Below are positions 31,465 through 40,356 of a DNA stretch of 64,000 nucleotides, one piece after another (within the stretch, counting starts at the first letter, position 1; every line of letters begins with the position of its first letter). Position numbers and translations under genes: made by a program. A model generated the notes under the pieces. That model searched no databases and had not been told where the DNA came from. It was given only the letters and a program-made list of their open reading frames with translations. Origin of the DNA: Paraburkholderia fungorum (GTDB lineage Bacteria; Pseudomonadota; Gammaproteobacteria; Burkholderiales; Burkholderiaceae); contig NZ_MCAS01000005.1 of the NCBI RefSeq assembly GCF_003610895.1, positions 1-64,000 on the forward strand, read 5' to 3'.

Positions 31465-31491
31465 ACAAAAACGCCGGCAGCATGCCGGCGT
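31465..31491 (-). terminator. Terminator after the small secreted protein
   Basis: On the minus strand ACGCCGGC, a 5-base loop and GCCGGCGT are followed by TTTTG, 60 bp past the stop of the gene at 31554. The plus-strand side has no clear T run. Confidence 0.75.
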
Positions 31492-31553
31492 CTTGCAACA
31501 GCACAAAAGCAGAACCCAGAAACGAACCACGCAAAAAAGTCCAGCTCGCGTGC

Positions 31554-31820
31554 TTATTCGTCTTTAGGACACTGCAAATTACAGCCGTTCGGATCGCCGT
31601 TGTCGCCGCGCTTGCGCATGGCTGACTTTTTGTCGGACTGGTATTTGTTCGAGGGCGCCGACGCCGCGAACGGCATCTGCGGATGCTCAGCAAGACGGAA
31701 CTGATCTTGCAGGATACCGCCCGGCACGCCCGGAGAATTCTGGGCGAAGGCAGGCGACGTGGTAGCGAGAAGCACACTAGCCGTTGCTGCCGCAACACAT
31801 GCGTGAAGGAGAACTTTCAT
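31554..31820 (-). CDS. Small secreted protein of unknown function
   Basis: 88 residues from the ATG at 31820, preceded by AAGGAG. A signal peptide MKVLLHACVAAATASVLLA ends near AFA-QN; the mature part of about 55 residues is polar and ends NGDPNGCNLQCPKDE, with two cysteines four apart. I do not recognise the family. The good ribosome site, signal peptide and own terminator support it as a real gene. It is divergent from nothing nearby and lies 108 bp upstream of the ModE/PBP regulator stop. Confidence 0.7.
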   Translation of the reverse strand: MKVLLHACVAAATASVLLATTSPAFAQNSPGVPGGILQDQFRLAEHPQMPFAASAPSNKYQSDKKSAMRKRGDNGDPNGCNLQCPKDE

Positions 31821-31929
31821 ATCGATCCAGCGCGGCACAGCGCGCGGTTATGGCGTAAGCGGAAGGTTAGAGATTATCCCAAACAAACACCTCCCGCAGC
31901 GACGCCGGCACCAATTTGTTTACAGTTGC

Positions 31930-33009
31930 TTACGGCGCGGTTGGGTCGAGCCCGGCATCGATATCGAGCAACTTGCCGCAGTCGCGCGGATCGTAGCCTT
32001 CGAGCTGGTCGACGTTATGCCGAAACGCGGCGCTGCGCAGCAGGTCGATTACGGTTGCAAGCGGCATGCGCTCCAGCCGGGCGCGGTCGCAAGCGAAGTA
32101 ATAGTCTTCGTCGACGATCGGAATGAAATCGAGCCCAAAGTGGTGGGCCGCCGGCTCGACGCCGAAACCCACGTCCGCCATCCCGCTTGCCACGAACGCC
32201 GCGATCGCCGAATGCGTGAGTTCCGCCGAAGCATAGCCGTTGACCCGGTCTGGATCGACCCCGAGCTTACGTAGCGCGAGGTCGAGCAGCATGCGCGTGC
32301 CGGAGCCGGGCTGACGATTGACGAAGCGAATGTCGTCGCGTGCGAGATCGCTCAGGCCGCCGATTCCCTTCGGATTTCCTTTGCCGAGAAAGAGGCCCTG
32401 CTTGCGCTTCGTCAGGTGTACGAGCACGTGACGCTGTGGATCGAGCCAGCGCCGATACGTGTTGGCGCATACCGCGCGAAATTCGCCCACCGGCAAGTGG
32501 AAGCCGGCCAGATCGCATTCACCCCGGGCGAGTGCGCTAACCGCATCCGCGCTGTCGCGGTATTTGATATCGACCGGCAGATCATGCGCGACCAGCGCCG
32601 TCACCAGCGCCGCGACGGCGTAACCGTGCGACGCGTAGATCCGCACGTCGTCGGCGGGTGGCGCGAGCCAGCGGTTCAGATCGCTGGCGACTTCGCTCGC
32701 GAGCGCCTGCATGTTGCCGTCGAGCCGCTCGCCGCACAGACGCTGCGCGCGCAACACGGCCTGCCCGAGTTCGGACAGCACCGAGCCGCGCCCCCGCTCC
32801 TTCGCGATCAGCGGCCCTCCCAAACGCTCCTCGATGCTGCGCAACAAACCCCACGCGTGACGGTAGGACAAACCCTTAAGCGTCGCCGCCTGCGCGATGC
32901 TGCCGGACTCGTCCACCAGCGCGAGCAGCGGCACCACGTCCGACAGGCTGGCCTCGCGGCCATCCGGGCTCTTCACAACCAGCTGCGCCTGGCACTCGAT
33001 CCTGATCAT
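31930..33009 (-). CDS. ModE-like HTH regulator fused to a periplasmic-binding-protein-like domain
   Basis: 359 residues. Residues about 20-100 resemble the ModE/LysR winged helix (VPLLALVDESGSIAQAATLK, then GLSYRHAWGLLRSIEERLGG). Residues about 120-345 resemble a type 2 binding-protein fold (PBP-like), with FVNRQPGSGTRMLLDLALRK and AAFVASGMADVGFGVEPAAH. Such proteins are thought to sense molybdate, molybdenum cofactor or a related ligand. It is divergent from fdsG across a 134-bp gap, so it very likely controls the formate dehydrogenase operon. C. necator uses a LysR-type FdsR at this place. The ligand is unknown. Confidence 0.85.
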   Translation of the reverse strand: MIRIECQAQLVVKSPDGREASLSDVVPLLALVDESGSIAQAATLKGLSYRHAWGLLRSIEERLGGPLIAKERGRGSVLSELGQAVLRAQRLCGERLDGNMQALASEVASDLNRWLAPPADDVRIYASHGYAVAALVTALVAHDLPVDIKYRDSADAVSALARGECDLAGFHLPVGEFRAVCANTYRRWLDPQRHVLVHLTKRKQGLFLGKGNPKGIGGLSDLARDDIRFVNRQPGSGTRMLLDLALRKLGVDPDRVNGYASAELTHSAIAAFVASGMADVGFGVEPAAHHFGLDFIPIVDEDYYFACDRARLERMPLATVIDLLRSAAFRHNVDQLEGYDPRDCGKLLDIDAGLDPTAP

Positions 33010-33086
33010 ATATGCTCAACTCTTTCCTATTGCACGAGGCTTACGACCCGCCTATTGTTCCGCTATCCCATATCGAATAAACGAAG

Positions 33087-33118
33087 CATAAGTGCACACA
33101 TTATGAATGACAAGTGCA
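33087..33118 (+). promoter_or_regulatory. Repeats between the regulator and fdsG
   Basis: AAGTGCA occurs at 33090-33096 and again at 33112-33118, a spacing of 22 bp or two helical turns. The first copy lies inside CATAA-N9-TTATG (33087-33105), which is symmetrical. The position, 26-57 bp before the fdsG start, fits a regulator site close to the promoter. Confidence 0.45.
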
Positions 33119-33143
33119 TATATGACTTTGGAGGAGCCCCCAC

Positions 33144-33629
33144 TTGGACGATTCCATCGCCGTCGCGCCGGAGCAACTCGTGCGGCGTCACGCGCAGCCG
33201 GGCATGTCGCTGCTGGCGGTACTGCACGCCATTCAGGACGAACTCGGCTACGTGCCCCCGGACACGGTCGCGCCTCTCGCGCGCATCATGAACCTGTCGC
33301 GCGCGGAAGTGCACGGCGTCATCACCTACTACCACCACTTCCGCACGCAACCCGCGGCGCCGGTCACGGTGCAACTGTGCCGCGCGGAAGCATGCCGCAG
33401 CATGGGCACCGAGGCGCTCGCGCAGCATATCGAGGCGCACACCGGCTGCCGTTTCGATGCAGAGCATCGGCATGGTGCGACAGTGGAACTGGAATCGGTG
33501 TATTGCCTCGGACAATGCGCGCTGTCGCCGGCGCTGATGCTCAACGGCACGCTGCACGCGAAAGTCACACCGCAAAAGTTCGACGCGCTCTTCGCCGCCG
33601 CCAGCAAATGCGTGGAGGTCACAGCATGA
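33144..33629 (+). CDS. fdsG: NAD-dependent formate dehydrogenase gamma subunit
   Basis: 161 residues, NuoE-like. The start is a TTG at 33144 seven bases after a strong GGAGGAG; no in-frame ATG fits. Cys79, Cys84, Cys121 and Cys125 (LCRAEAC and YCLGQC) bind a [2Fe-2S] cluster. In the soluble FdsABGD complex it lies with FdsB in the NADH module, passing electrons from formate to NAD. First gene of fdsG-fdsB-fdsA-fdsD; its stop overlaps the fdsB ATG (ATGA). Confidence 0.94.
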   Translation: MDDSIAVAPEQLVRRHAQPGMSLLAVLHAIQDELGYVPPDTVAPLARIMNLSRAEVHGVITYYHHFRTQPAAPVTVQLCRAEACRSMGTEALAQHIEAHTGCRFDAEHRHGATVELESVYCLGQCALSPALMLNGTLHAKVTPQKFDALFAAASKCVEVTA

Positions 33630-35197
33630 CGCGCATATACGTACCCTGCGATTCGTCGGCGCTTGCGCTTGGCGCCGACGCGCTCGCCCAGGCGATCGAA
33701 GCCGAGGCGGCACGCCGCGGCGTTCAGATTGAACTGGTGCGCAACGGTTCACGCGGTTTGCTCTGGCTCGAGCCGCTCGTCGAGGTTGCGACGGCCGAAG
33801 GCCGCATCGGCTATGCGAACCTCGAAGAAAGCGACGTCGCGTCGCTATTCGACGCCGGTTTTATCGAAGGCGGTGAGCACGCCAGCCGCGTCGGGCTGGT
33901 CGACGAAATACCGTATCTGAAGAAGCAGCAGCGTCTGACCTTCGCGCGCATCGGCATCACCGATCCGCTTTCCATCGACGACTACGTCGCTCACGGTGGT
34001 CTCGAAGGCCTCAGGCAAGCCTTGAAAACCGACGGCGACGCCGCCTGCGAAGCGCTGATCGAATCCGGCCTGCGCGGCCGCGGCGGCGCGGCCTTCCCCG
34101 CCGGCATCAAATGGCGCACGGTGCGCGGCGCCAAAGCGGCGCAGAAATACATCGTCTGCAATGCGGACGAAGGCGACTCCGGCACCTTCTCCGACCGCCT
34201 GGTCATGGAAAGCGACCCGTATGTGCTGATCGAAGGGATGATCATCGCGGGTGTCGTGACCGGCGCGACAGTCGGCTACATCTACGTACGCAGCGAATAT
34301 CCGCACTCGATCGCGACGCTCGAAGCCGCGATCGCCAAGGCACGCGCCGCCGGCTGGCTCGGCGACAGCGTGCTCGGCTCGGCGGCGCATCGCTTTGACC
34401 TGTTCGTGGCGAAAGGCGCGGGGGCTTATGTGTGTGGCGAGGAAACCGCGCTGCTCGAATCGCTCGAAGGCAAACGCGGCATCGTGCGCGCCAAGCCGCC
34501 CGTGCCGGCGCTAGTCGGCCTTTATGGCCAGCCGACTGTAATCAACAACGTGATCACGCTCGCAACGGTGCCGATCATCTTCGCGCGCGGCGCGGCGTTC
34601 TATAAAGACTTCGGCATGGGCCGTTCGCGCGGCACGCTGCCGTTCCAGCTTGCCGGCAACGTGAAGCAAGGCGGTCTGGTCGAGCTTGCGTTCGGTGTCA
34701 CGCTGCGTGAACTGCTGGTCGACTACGGCGGCGGCACGGCAAGCGGACGTCCGGCGCGCGCGGTGCAAGTCGGCGGCCCGCTCGGCACGTATTTGCCGGA
34801 AAGCCAGTGGGACATCCCCATGGACTACGAAGCATACGCGGCCGTCGGCGCGGTGGTCGGCCACGGCGGCATCGTCGTGCATGACGACACCTCGAATCTC
34901 GCCGAACTGGCGCAGTACGCCATGCACTTCTGCGCGCTGGAATCGTGCGGCAAATGCACACCGTGCCGGATCGGCTCGACGCGCGGCGTCGAAGTGATCG
35001 GCAGGATCCGCAACGGCGATACATCCACGCGGCAAGTGCAGTTGCTGCGCGATCTGTGCGACACGATGGTGTCCGGTTCGCTCTGCGCGATGGGCGGCAT
35101 GACGCCGTTCCCGGTGTTGTCCGCGCTCGATCATTTCCCCGAAGATTTCGGTCTCGATAACGTGCACGACCACGCGCCCAAAGCGGCTGCGGCCTGA
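33626..35197 (+). CDS. fdsB: NAD-dependent formate dehydrogenase beta subunit
   Basis: 523 residues from the ATG at 33626; the frame upstream overlaps fdsG and is not used. A thioredoxin-like N-terminal part (about 1-110) precedes the NuoF-like core: FMN site GRGGAAFPAGIKW (about 150), NADH site GAGAYVCGEETALLES (about 265) and the [4Fe-4S] ligands ESCGKCTPCRIG (about 438). It is the site where NAD is reduced. Cytoplasmic, coupled to fdsG. Confidence 0.96.
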   Translation: MTRIYVPCDSSALALGADALAQAIEAEAARRGVQIELVRNGSRGLLWLEPLVEVATAEGRIGYANLEESDVASLFDAGFIEGGEHASRVGLVDEIPYLKKQQRLTFARIGITDPLSIDDYVAHGGLEGLRQALKTDGDAACEALIESGLRGRGGAAFPAGIKWRTVRGAKAAQKYIVCNADEGDSGTFSDRLVMESDPYVLIEGMIIAGVVTGATVGYIYVRSEYPHSIATLEAAIAKARAAGWLGDSVLGSAAHRFDLFVAKGAGAYVCGEETALLESLEGKRGIVRAKPPVPALVGLYGQPTVINNVITLATVPIIFARGAAFYKDFGMGRSRGTLPFQLAGNVKQGGLVELAFGVTLRELLVDYGGGTASGRPARAVQVGGPLGTYLPESQWDIPMDYEAYAAVGAVVGHGGIVVHDDTSNLAELAQYAMHFCALESCGKCTPCRIGSTRGVEVIGRIRNGDTSTRQVQLLRDLCDTMVSGSLCAMGGMTPFPVLSALDHFPEDFGLDNVHDHAPKAAAA

Positions 35198-35211
35198 TTC
35201 AGGAGCCTCAT

Positions 35212-38184
35212 ATGTCCGATGTGCTCAACTCCCCTGCCGGTGCCTCGCAGGAAATCCCCTCGGGGGGCGGCTGTGGCTCCGGCAACTGCGCATGTAAATC
35301 GCAGGCGCAACAGCGCGCCGCGCGCTCGCCGTTCGACGATACCGATTACGGCACGCCGCTGCGTCATGCCGACGTCGACGTCACGCTGGAAATCGACGGC
35401 CAGGCGGTGACCGTTCCGGCCGGCACGTCCGTGATGCGTGCCGCCGTCGAAGCGGGCGTCAACGTGCCGAAGCTCTGCGCGACCGATTCGCTCGAACCAT
35501 TCGGCTCATGCCGTTTGTGTCTGGTCGAGATCGAAGGTAAGCGCGGCTACCCTGCTTCGTGCACGACGCCTGTTGAAGCCGGCATGAAGGTCCGCACGCA
35601 AACCGATCGTCTGCAGTCGCTGCGCCGCAACGTGATGGAGTTGTACATCTCCGATCACCCGCTCGACTGCCTGACCTGCCCCGCCAACGGCGACTGCGAA
35701 TTGCAGGACATGGCGGGCGTCACGGGCCTGCGCGAAGTGCGTTACGGTTTCGACGGTGCGAACCATCTGAAAGACAAGAAGGACGAATCGAATCCGTATT
35801 TCACGTACGACCCGTCGAAGTGCATCGTCTGCAATCGTTGCGTACGCGCGTGCGAAGAAACCCAGGGCACGTTTGCGCTGACCATCGCCGGACGCGGTTT
35901 CGAGTCGCGCGTCGCGGCAAGCGAAAACAAGCCGTTCATGGAATCGGAATGCGTGTCATGCGGCGCGTGCGTCGCCGCGTGCCCGACCGCGACCCTGCAG
36001 GAGAAGACCGTCATCATGCTCGGCCAGGCCGAGCATTCGGTGGTCACGACGTGCGCGTACTGCGGCGTCGGCTGCTCGTTCAAGGCCGAGATGAAGGGCA
36101 ACGAGGTCGTGCGGATGGTGCCGCACAAGAACGGTCAGGCCAACGAAGGACACGCGTGCGTAAAGGGCCGCTTCGCATGGGGCTACGCGACACACAAGGA
36201 CCGCATCACGAAGCCGATGATCCGCGCGAAGATCACCGATCCGTGGCGCGAAGTCAGCTGGGAAGAAGCGCTTACTTACGCGGCGTCGGAATTCCGCCGC
36301 ATTCAGGCGAAGCACGGCCGCGATTCGATCGGCGGCATTACATCGTCGCGCTGTACGAACGAAGAAACGTATCTGGTGCAAAAGCTCGTGCGCGCCGCGT
36401 TCGGCAACAACAACGTCGACACCTGTGCGCGCGTGTGCCATTCGCCGACCGGCTACGGGCTGAAGACCACGCTCGGCGAATCCGCCGGCACCCAGACTTT
36501 CGCCTCGGTCGACAAAGCCGACGTGATCATGGTGATCGGCGCGAATCCGACCGACGGCCACCCGGTGTTCGGCTCGCGTCTGAAGCGCCGTGTACGTGAA
36601 GGCGCGAAGCTGATCGTGGTCGACCCGCGCCGCATCGATATCGTCGATACGCCGCACGTGAAGGCCTCACATCATTTGCAGCTGCGTCCGGGCACCAACG
36701 TCGCGGTGGTCAACGCCCTCGCGCATGTGATCGTGACCGAAGGGCTGCTAAACGAAGCGTTCATCGCCGAGCGCTGCGAAACGCGTGCGTTCGGGCAGTG
36801 GCGCGATTTCGTCGCGCTGCCTGAGAACGCGCCGGAAGCGACCGAGGAACTCACCGGCGTACCCGCCGCATCGATTCGCGAAGCGGCCCGCATTTACGCC
36901 ACCGGCGGCAATGCGGCGATCTACTACGGTCTCGGCGTCACCGAACACGCGCAGGGCTCGACGATGGTGATGGGCATCGCGAATCTGGCGATGGCGACCG
37001 GCAACATCGGCCGCGAAGGTGTCGGCGTGAACCCGCTGCGCGGTCAGAACAACGTGCAGGGTTCGTGCGACATGGGCTCGTTCCCGCACGAACTGCCGGG
37101 CTATCGCCACATCAGCGATTCGATCACGCGCGCGCTGTTCGAAGAGGCCTGGAACGTGACGCTGCAGCCCGAACCGGGCCTGCGCATCCCGAACATGTTC
37201 GATGCCGCCGTGCACGGCACCTTCAAGGGTCTGTACTGCCAGGGCGAAGATATCGTGCAGTCCGATCCGAACACGCATCACGTGTCGGCGGCACTGTCGT
37301 CGATGGAATGCATCGTCGTACAGGACATTTTCCTCAACGAGACCGCAAAGTACGCGCACGTGCTGCTGCCGGGTTCGTCGTTCCTCGAAAAGGACGGCAC
37401 CTTCACCAACGCAGAGCGCCGCATCTCGCGCGTGCGCAAGGTGATGCCGCCGGTGCCCGGTTACGCCGACTGGGAGGTCACGGTGATGCTGGCACGCGCG
37501 CTCGGTTATGAAATGGGGTATACGCATCCGTCGCAGATCATGGACGAGATCGCGCGTCTCACGCCGACCTTCCACGGCGTGTCGTACAGGAAACTCGACG
37601 AACTCGGCAGCATCCAGTGGCCGTGCAACGAGGATGCGCCCGACGGTACGCCAACCATGCACATCGACACCTTCGTGCGCGGCAAGGGCAAGTTCGTGAT
37701 TACGAAGTTCATCGCCACGCCGGAAAAGGTCACGCGCAAGTTCCCGCTGCTGCTGACGACGGGCCGCATCCTGTCGCAGTACAACGTCGGCGCGCAGACA
37801 CGCCGCACCGAAAATTCGCGCTGGCACGACGAGGATCGCCTCGAGATCCACCCGCACGATGCGGAGGAACGCGGCATCAGGAATGACGACTGGGTGGGTA
37901 TCGAATCGCGCGCGGGACAAACCGTGCTGCGCGCGAAAGTGACCGAGCGGATGCAGCCGGGCGTCGTCTACACGACCTTCCACTTCCCCGAATCGGGCGC
38001 GAACGTGATCACCACCGATAGCTCGGACTGGGCCACCAACTGCCCCGAGTACAAGGTGACCGCGGTGCAGGTGATGCCGGTCGAACAGCCGTCGCAATGG
38101 CAAAAAGATTATTCGCGCTTCAACACCGAGCAGCTCGAACTGCTCAAGCAGCGCGAGTTGGCCAACGCAACCTCGGGTAAGTGA
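35212..38184 (+). CDS. fdsA: NAD-dependent formate dehydrogenase alpha subunit (molybdenum catalytic subunit)
   Basis: 990 residues. In order: a Gly/Cys-rich N-terminus (GGGCGSGNCACKS), a [2Fe-2S] domain (about 60-130), a His-Cys cluster site (HPLDCLTC, about 148), two [4Fe-4S] sites (CIVCNRCVRAC about 204; CVSCGACVAAC about 247), then the molybdopterin part from CAYCGVGC (about 281). The metal ligand is Cys409 in ARVCHSPTG, not selenocysteine. It oxidises formate to CO2, reversibly. An insertion-like run near residue 13 matches an intergenic repeat. Confidence 0.97.
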   Translation: MSDVLNSPAGASQEIPSGGGCGSGNCACKSQAQQRAARSPFDDTDYGTPLRHADVDVTLEIDGQAVTVPAGTSVMRAAVEAGVNVPKLCATDSLEPFGSCRLCLVEIEGKRGYPASCTTPVEAGMKVRTQTDRLQSLRRNVMELYISDHPLDCLTCPANGDCELQDMAGVTGLREVRYGFDGANHLKDKKDESNPYFTYDPSKCIVCNRCVRACEETQGTFALTIAGRGFESRVAASENKPFMESECVSCGACVAACPTATLQEKTVIMLGQAEHSVVTTCAYCGVGCSFKAEMKGNEVVRMVPHKNGQANEGHACVKGRFAWGYATHKDRITKPMIRAKITDPWREVSWEEALTYAASEFRRIQAKHGRDSIGGITSSRCTNEETYLVQKLVRAAFGNNNVDTCARVCHSPTGYGLKTTLGESAGTQTFASVDKADVIMVIGANPTDGHPVFGSRLKRRVREGAKLIVVDPRRIDIVDTPHVKASHHLQLRPGTNVAVVNALAHVIVTEGLLNEAFIAERCETRAFGQWRDFVALPENAPEATEELTGVPAASIREAARIYATGGNAAIYYGLGVTEHAQGSTMVMGIANLAMATGNIGREGVGVNPLRGQNNVQGSCDMGSFPHELPGYRHISDSITRALFEEAWNVTLQPEPGLRIPNMFDAAVHGTFKGLYCQGEDIVQSDPNTHHVSAALSSMECIVVQDIFLNETAKYAHVLLPGSSFLEKDGTFTNAERRISRVRKVMPPVPGYADWEVTVMLARALGYEMGYTHPSQIMDEIARLTPTFHGVSYRKLDELGSIQWPCNEDAPDGTPTMHIDTFVRGKGKFVITKFIATPEKVTRKFPLLLTTGRILSQYNVGAQTRRTENSRWHDEDRLEIHPHDAEERGIRNDDWVGIESRAGQTVLRAKVTERMQPGVVYTTFHFPESGANVITTDSSDWATNCPEYKVTAVQVMPVEQPSQWQKDYSRFNTEQLELLKQRELANATSGK

Positions 38185-38192
38185 GGCAAGCC

Positions 38193-38444
38193 ATGGACAA
38201 TCAGAATCTGATCGACATGGCCAACCGGATCGGCGATTTTTTCGATTCGATGCCCGATCGCGAAGAAGCGCTCGACGGCATCGCCGATCATATCCGCCGC
38301 TTCTGGGAGCCGCGCATGCGGCGCGCTTTACTGGCGACGCTCGATGAGCCCGACGCGAACGGCGTCGAGATGTCGGGCATCGTGAGGGAAGCACTCGTCA
38401 AGCATCGTGACGGATTGACGCCGGCTGCACTTTCCACGGTATAG
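38193..38444 (+). CDS. fdsD: Formate dehydrogenase delta subunit
   Basis: 83 residues from the ATG at 38193, preceded by GTGAGG; a GTG 12 bp upstream is a weaker start. MDNQNLIDMANRIGDFFDSM and the later HIRRFWEPRMRRALL identify the FdsD family, a small subunit needed for stable or active complex. It follows fdsA directly; the fdsC gene found between them in C. necator is not here. Confidence 0.93.
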   Translation: MDNQNLIDMANRIGDFFDSMPDREEALDGIADHIRRFWEPRMRRALLATLDEPDANGVEMSGIVREALVKHRDGLTPAALSTV

Positions 38445-38455
38445 GCGGCGCCTGC

Positions 38456-38503
38456 CGTGCGAGACGGCCCATGTGACATGGGTCGCCTCGCACGGTCGCT
38501 TTA
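38456..38503. terminator. Terminator of the fds operon
   Basis: CCGTGCGAG (38456-38464) pairs with CTCGCACGG (38488-38496) around an inner CCCATG/CATGGG stem; TCGCTTT follows on the plus strand. It lies 12 bp past fdsD and before the convergent monooxygenase gene. Confidence 0.65.
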
Positions 38504-38563
38504 CGCGTCAATCAGACAGCCACTTCGCGAGGCCGACCCTCGGGCAATCTCGCAGACCTCGAC

Positions 38564-40288
38564 TCATAGCGCCGCCTGCTCCGGTATCACGCCACCCACG
38601 GCGAACCACGCTTCGCAATGCCGCAACAAGCCGGTCAGATCGGAACCGGTGCGCCCACGCGCGCAGATGTAGCCATCCGGCCGCACCAGATAAAACGACG
38701 GCCGCGTACGCCCGTAGGATTCGGAGAGCGCCGGCGCGCCCTCGCCGCTCGTATCGGTCACGCGCCAGATGCGTACCGCGCCCGGCAACAATCGTTCGAC
38801 TTCGGTAGTCATTCGCTCCAGTTCCGGGTCTGGCGGCGGCGCGTGCTTCGCGGCGGGATCGAGCGGCGTATCGTCGACGGGCTGCGGCGGAACCAGCAGA
38901 AACAGCGAGAAGAAAGCGGGATCGTGCAGATCGAAAATGCATCCGACACCCGGCGCGCGGCCAAGCGGTCCATCCACCACATGCACCAGCGCATCCGGCG
39001 CGCGCTCGCCGGCTCGCGGACCGCCGTCGAGTACGCGCTCGAGGGTCAGCGGGCTGCGCCGATACTGGATCGACAACTCGCTGATAGTCATGCGTGCCGC
39101 GTCGCGCAGCGGACCGAGTGCGGCCAGCACCGGCATCACGCGCTCGCGCAGCAGCTTCAGCGGCCCATGATCCGCTCCGGCCATCTGGGTGATGAAACCG
39201 GTTTGCCGCAGCACGTCGCGCTCGATGGGATGCCGTTCGGCGTAGTACGTATCGAGCAGGCGGTCAGACGCCCCGCCTTGCAGGACGCGCGCAAGCTTCC
39301 AGCCGAGATTGAACGCCTCCTGAATGCCCGTGTTCATGCCTTGCGCGCCGGCCGGGCTGTGCACGTGAGCCGCATCCCCCGCGAGGAAAATGCGGCCGAC
39401 GCGCAGCCTGTCCACCATCCGGCTGTTCAGATGAAAATGCGACGACCATGCCAGATCCGAGACGTCGACACGCTCCCGCACGCGCCGGGCGATCAGCGCC
39501 TTGCATTCCGCAAGCGACGGCGGCGCAACCGGGTTGAGCGGCGGTTCACCGAGCACGGCGGGGGTGGCCGGCACCGGGACCATAGCCGGCTCGGCCGGAT
39601 GATCCGCAATCAGACGATGACGGCCATGGCCCATCGGAAACAGCGCGACGAGACCTTCGCCTGAAGCGAAGATATGGAATTCGTCTTCGGGCCAATCGGT
39701 CTCGGCACGCAGGTCGGCAAGCAGGAAGGTCTGCTCGAAAGTATTGCCCTCGAAGCTCAAGCCGAGCCGGTGACGGATCGTGCTATGCGCACCGTCGGCG
39801 GCGATCATGTACGACGGGCGAATCGTCTCCGTGCGACCGTCCACGTGCCGCAAGGTCGCCTGCATGCTGGCGGAGCCCTGCGCGAACATGGTCAGTTCGA
39901 CGCCCCGCTCGACCGTGACGCCAAGCGTCGCGAGATGCTCGGTCAGCAACCGCTCGGTCACGGATTGATCGAGAAACAGCAGATACGGATAGCGGGTGTG
40001 CAGCGGATCGAAGTCGAGGCGCGCGAGACGCATGCCGTTGGAAAAAAGATTGGCGATGCGCGCGCGATGACCCAGTTCGAGAAACGGTTCGATCAGCCGG
40101 TGCTGTTCAAACAGTTCGAGCGTGCGCGCCTGAATGCCGATGGCCCGCGAGTACGGGTTCGGCTGCAAGGCCTTGTCGACCAGACGCACGGGGATGTGGG
40201 CACGCGCCAGACTCATCGCCGCGGCGAGCCCGGTCGGACCCGCGCCGACGATCAGCACCGGCGACGCATCATGTGCGGCAGCATCCAT
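38564..40288 (-). CDS. FAD-dependent aromatic-type monooxygenase (PheA/TfdB family)
   Basis: 574 residues from the ATG at 40288, preceded by AGGAGG. FAD motifs: GAGPTG (residues 15-20), a DG motif (IAADGAHSTIRHRLG, about 170) and GD motif (GRIFLAGDAAHVHSPAGAQG, about 300). The C-terminal 150 residues fit the thioredoxin-like domain of phenol hydroxylases and related enzymes. Such proteins hydroxylate phenols or other aromatics using NAD(P)H and O2. No catabolic partner is adjacent, so the substrate is unknown. It is convergent with the fds operon. Confidence 0.88.
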   Translation of the reverse strand: MDAAAHDASPVLIVGAGPTGLAAAMSLARAHIPVRLVDKALQPNPYSRAIGIQARTLELFEQHRLIEPFLELGHRARIANLFSNGMRLARLDFDPLHTRYPYLLFLDQSVTERLLTEHLATLGVTVERGVELTMFAQGSASMQATLRHVDGRTETIRPSYMIAADGAHSTIRHRLGLSFEGNTFEQTFLLADLRAETDWPEDEFHIFASGEGLVALFPMGHGRHRLIADHPAEPAMVPVPATPAVLGEPPLNPVAPPSLAECKALIARRVRERVDVSDLAWSSHFHLNSRMVDRLRVGRIFLAGDAAHVHSPAGAQGMNTGIQEAFNLGWKLARVLQGGASDRLLDTYYAERHPIERDVLRQTGFITQMAGADHGPLKLLRERVMPVLAALGPLRDAARMTISELSIQYRRSPLTLERVLDGGPRAGERAPDALVHVVDGPLGRAPGVGCIFDLHDPAFFSLFLLVPPQPVDDTPLDPAAKHAPPPDPELERMTTEVERLLPGAVRIWRVTDTSGEGAPALSESYGRTRPSFYLVRPDGYICARGRTGSDLTGLLRHCEAWFAVGGVIPEQAAL

Positions 40289-40356
40289 GCGGACCTCCTG
40301 AGACAACAGGACGTCCTAGTGTACGCCGCCGATAATCCGCTTAACGGTGCGCTGCA

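Noticed and set aside
35212..38184. Possible selenocysteine formate dehydrogenase
   Set aside because: The metal ligand position is an ordinary TGC cysteine (Cys409) and there is no in-frame TGA.
36748..38394. 548-residue minus-strand open frame opposite fdsA
   Set aside because: His/Arg-rich with no motif; the fdsA frame has all cofactor motifs.
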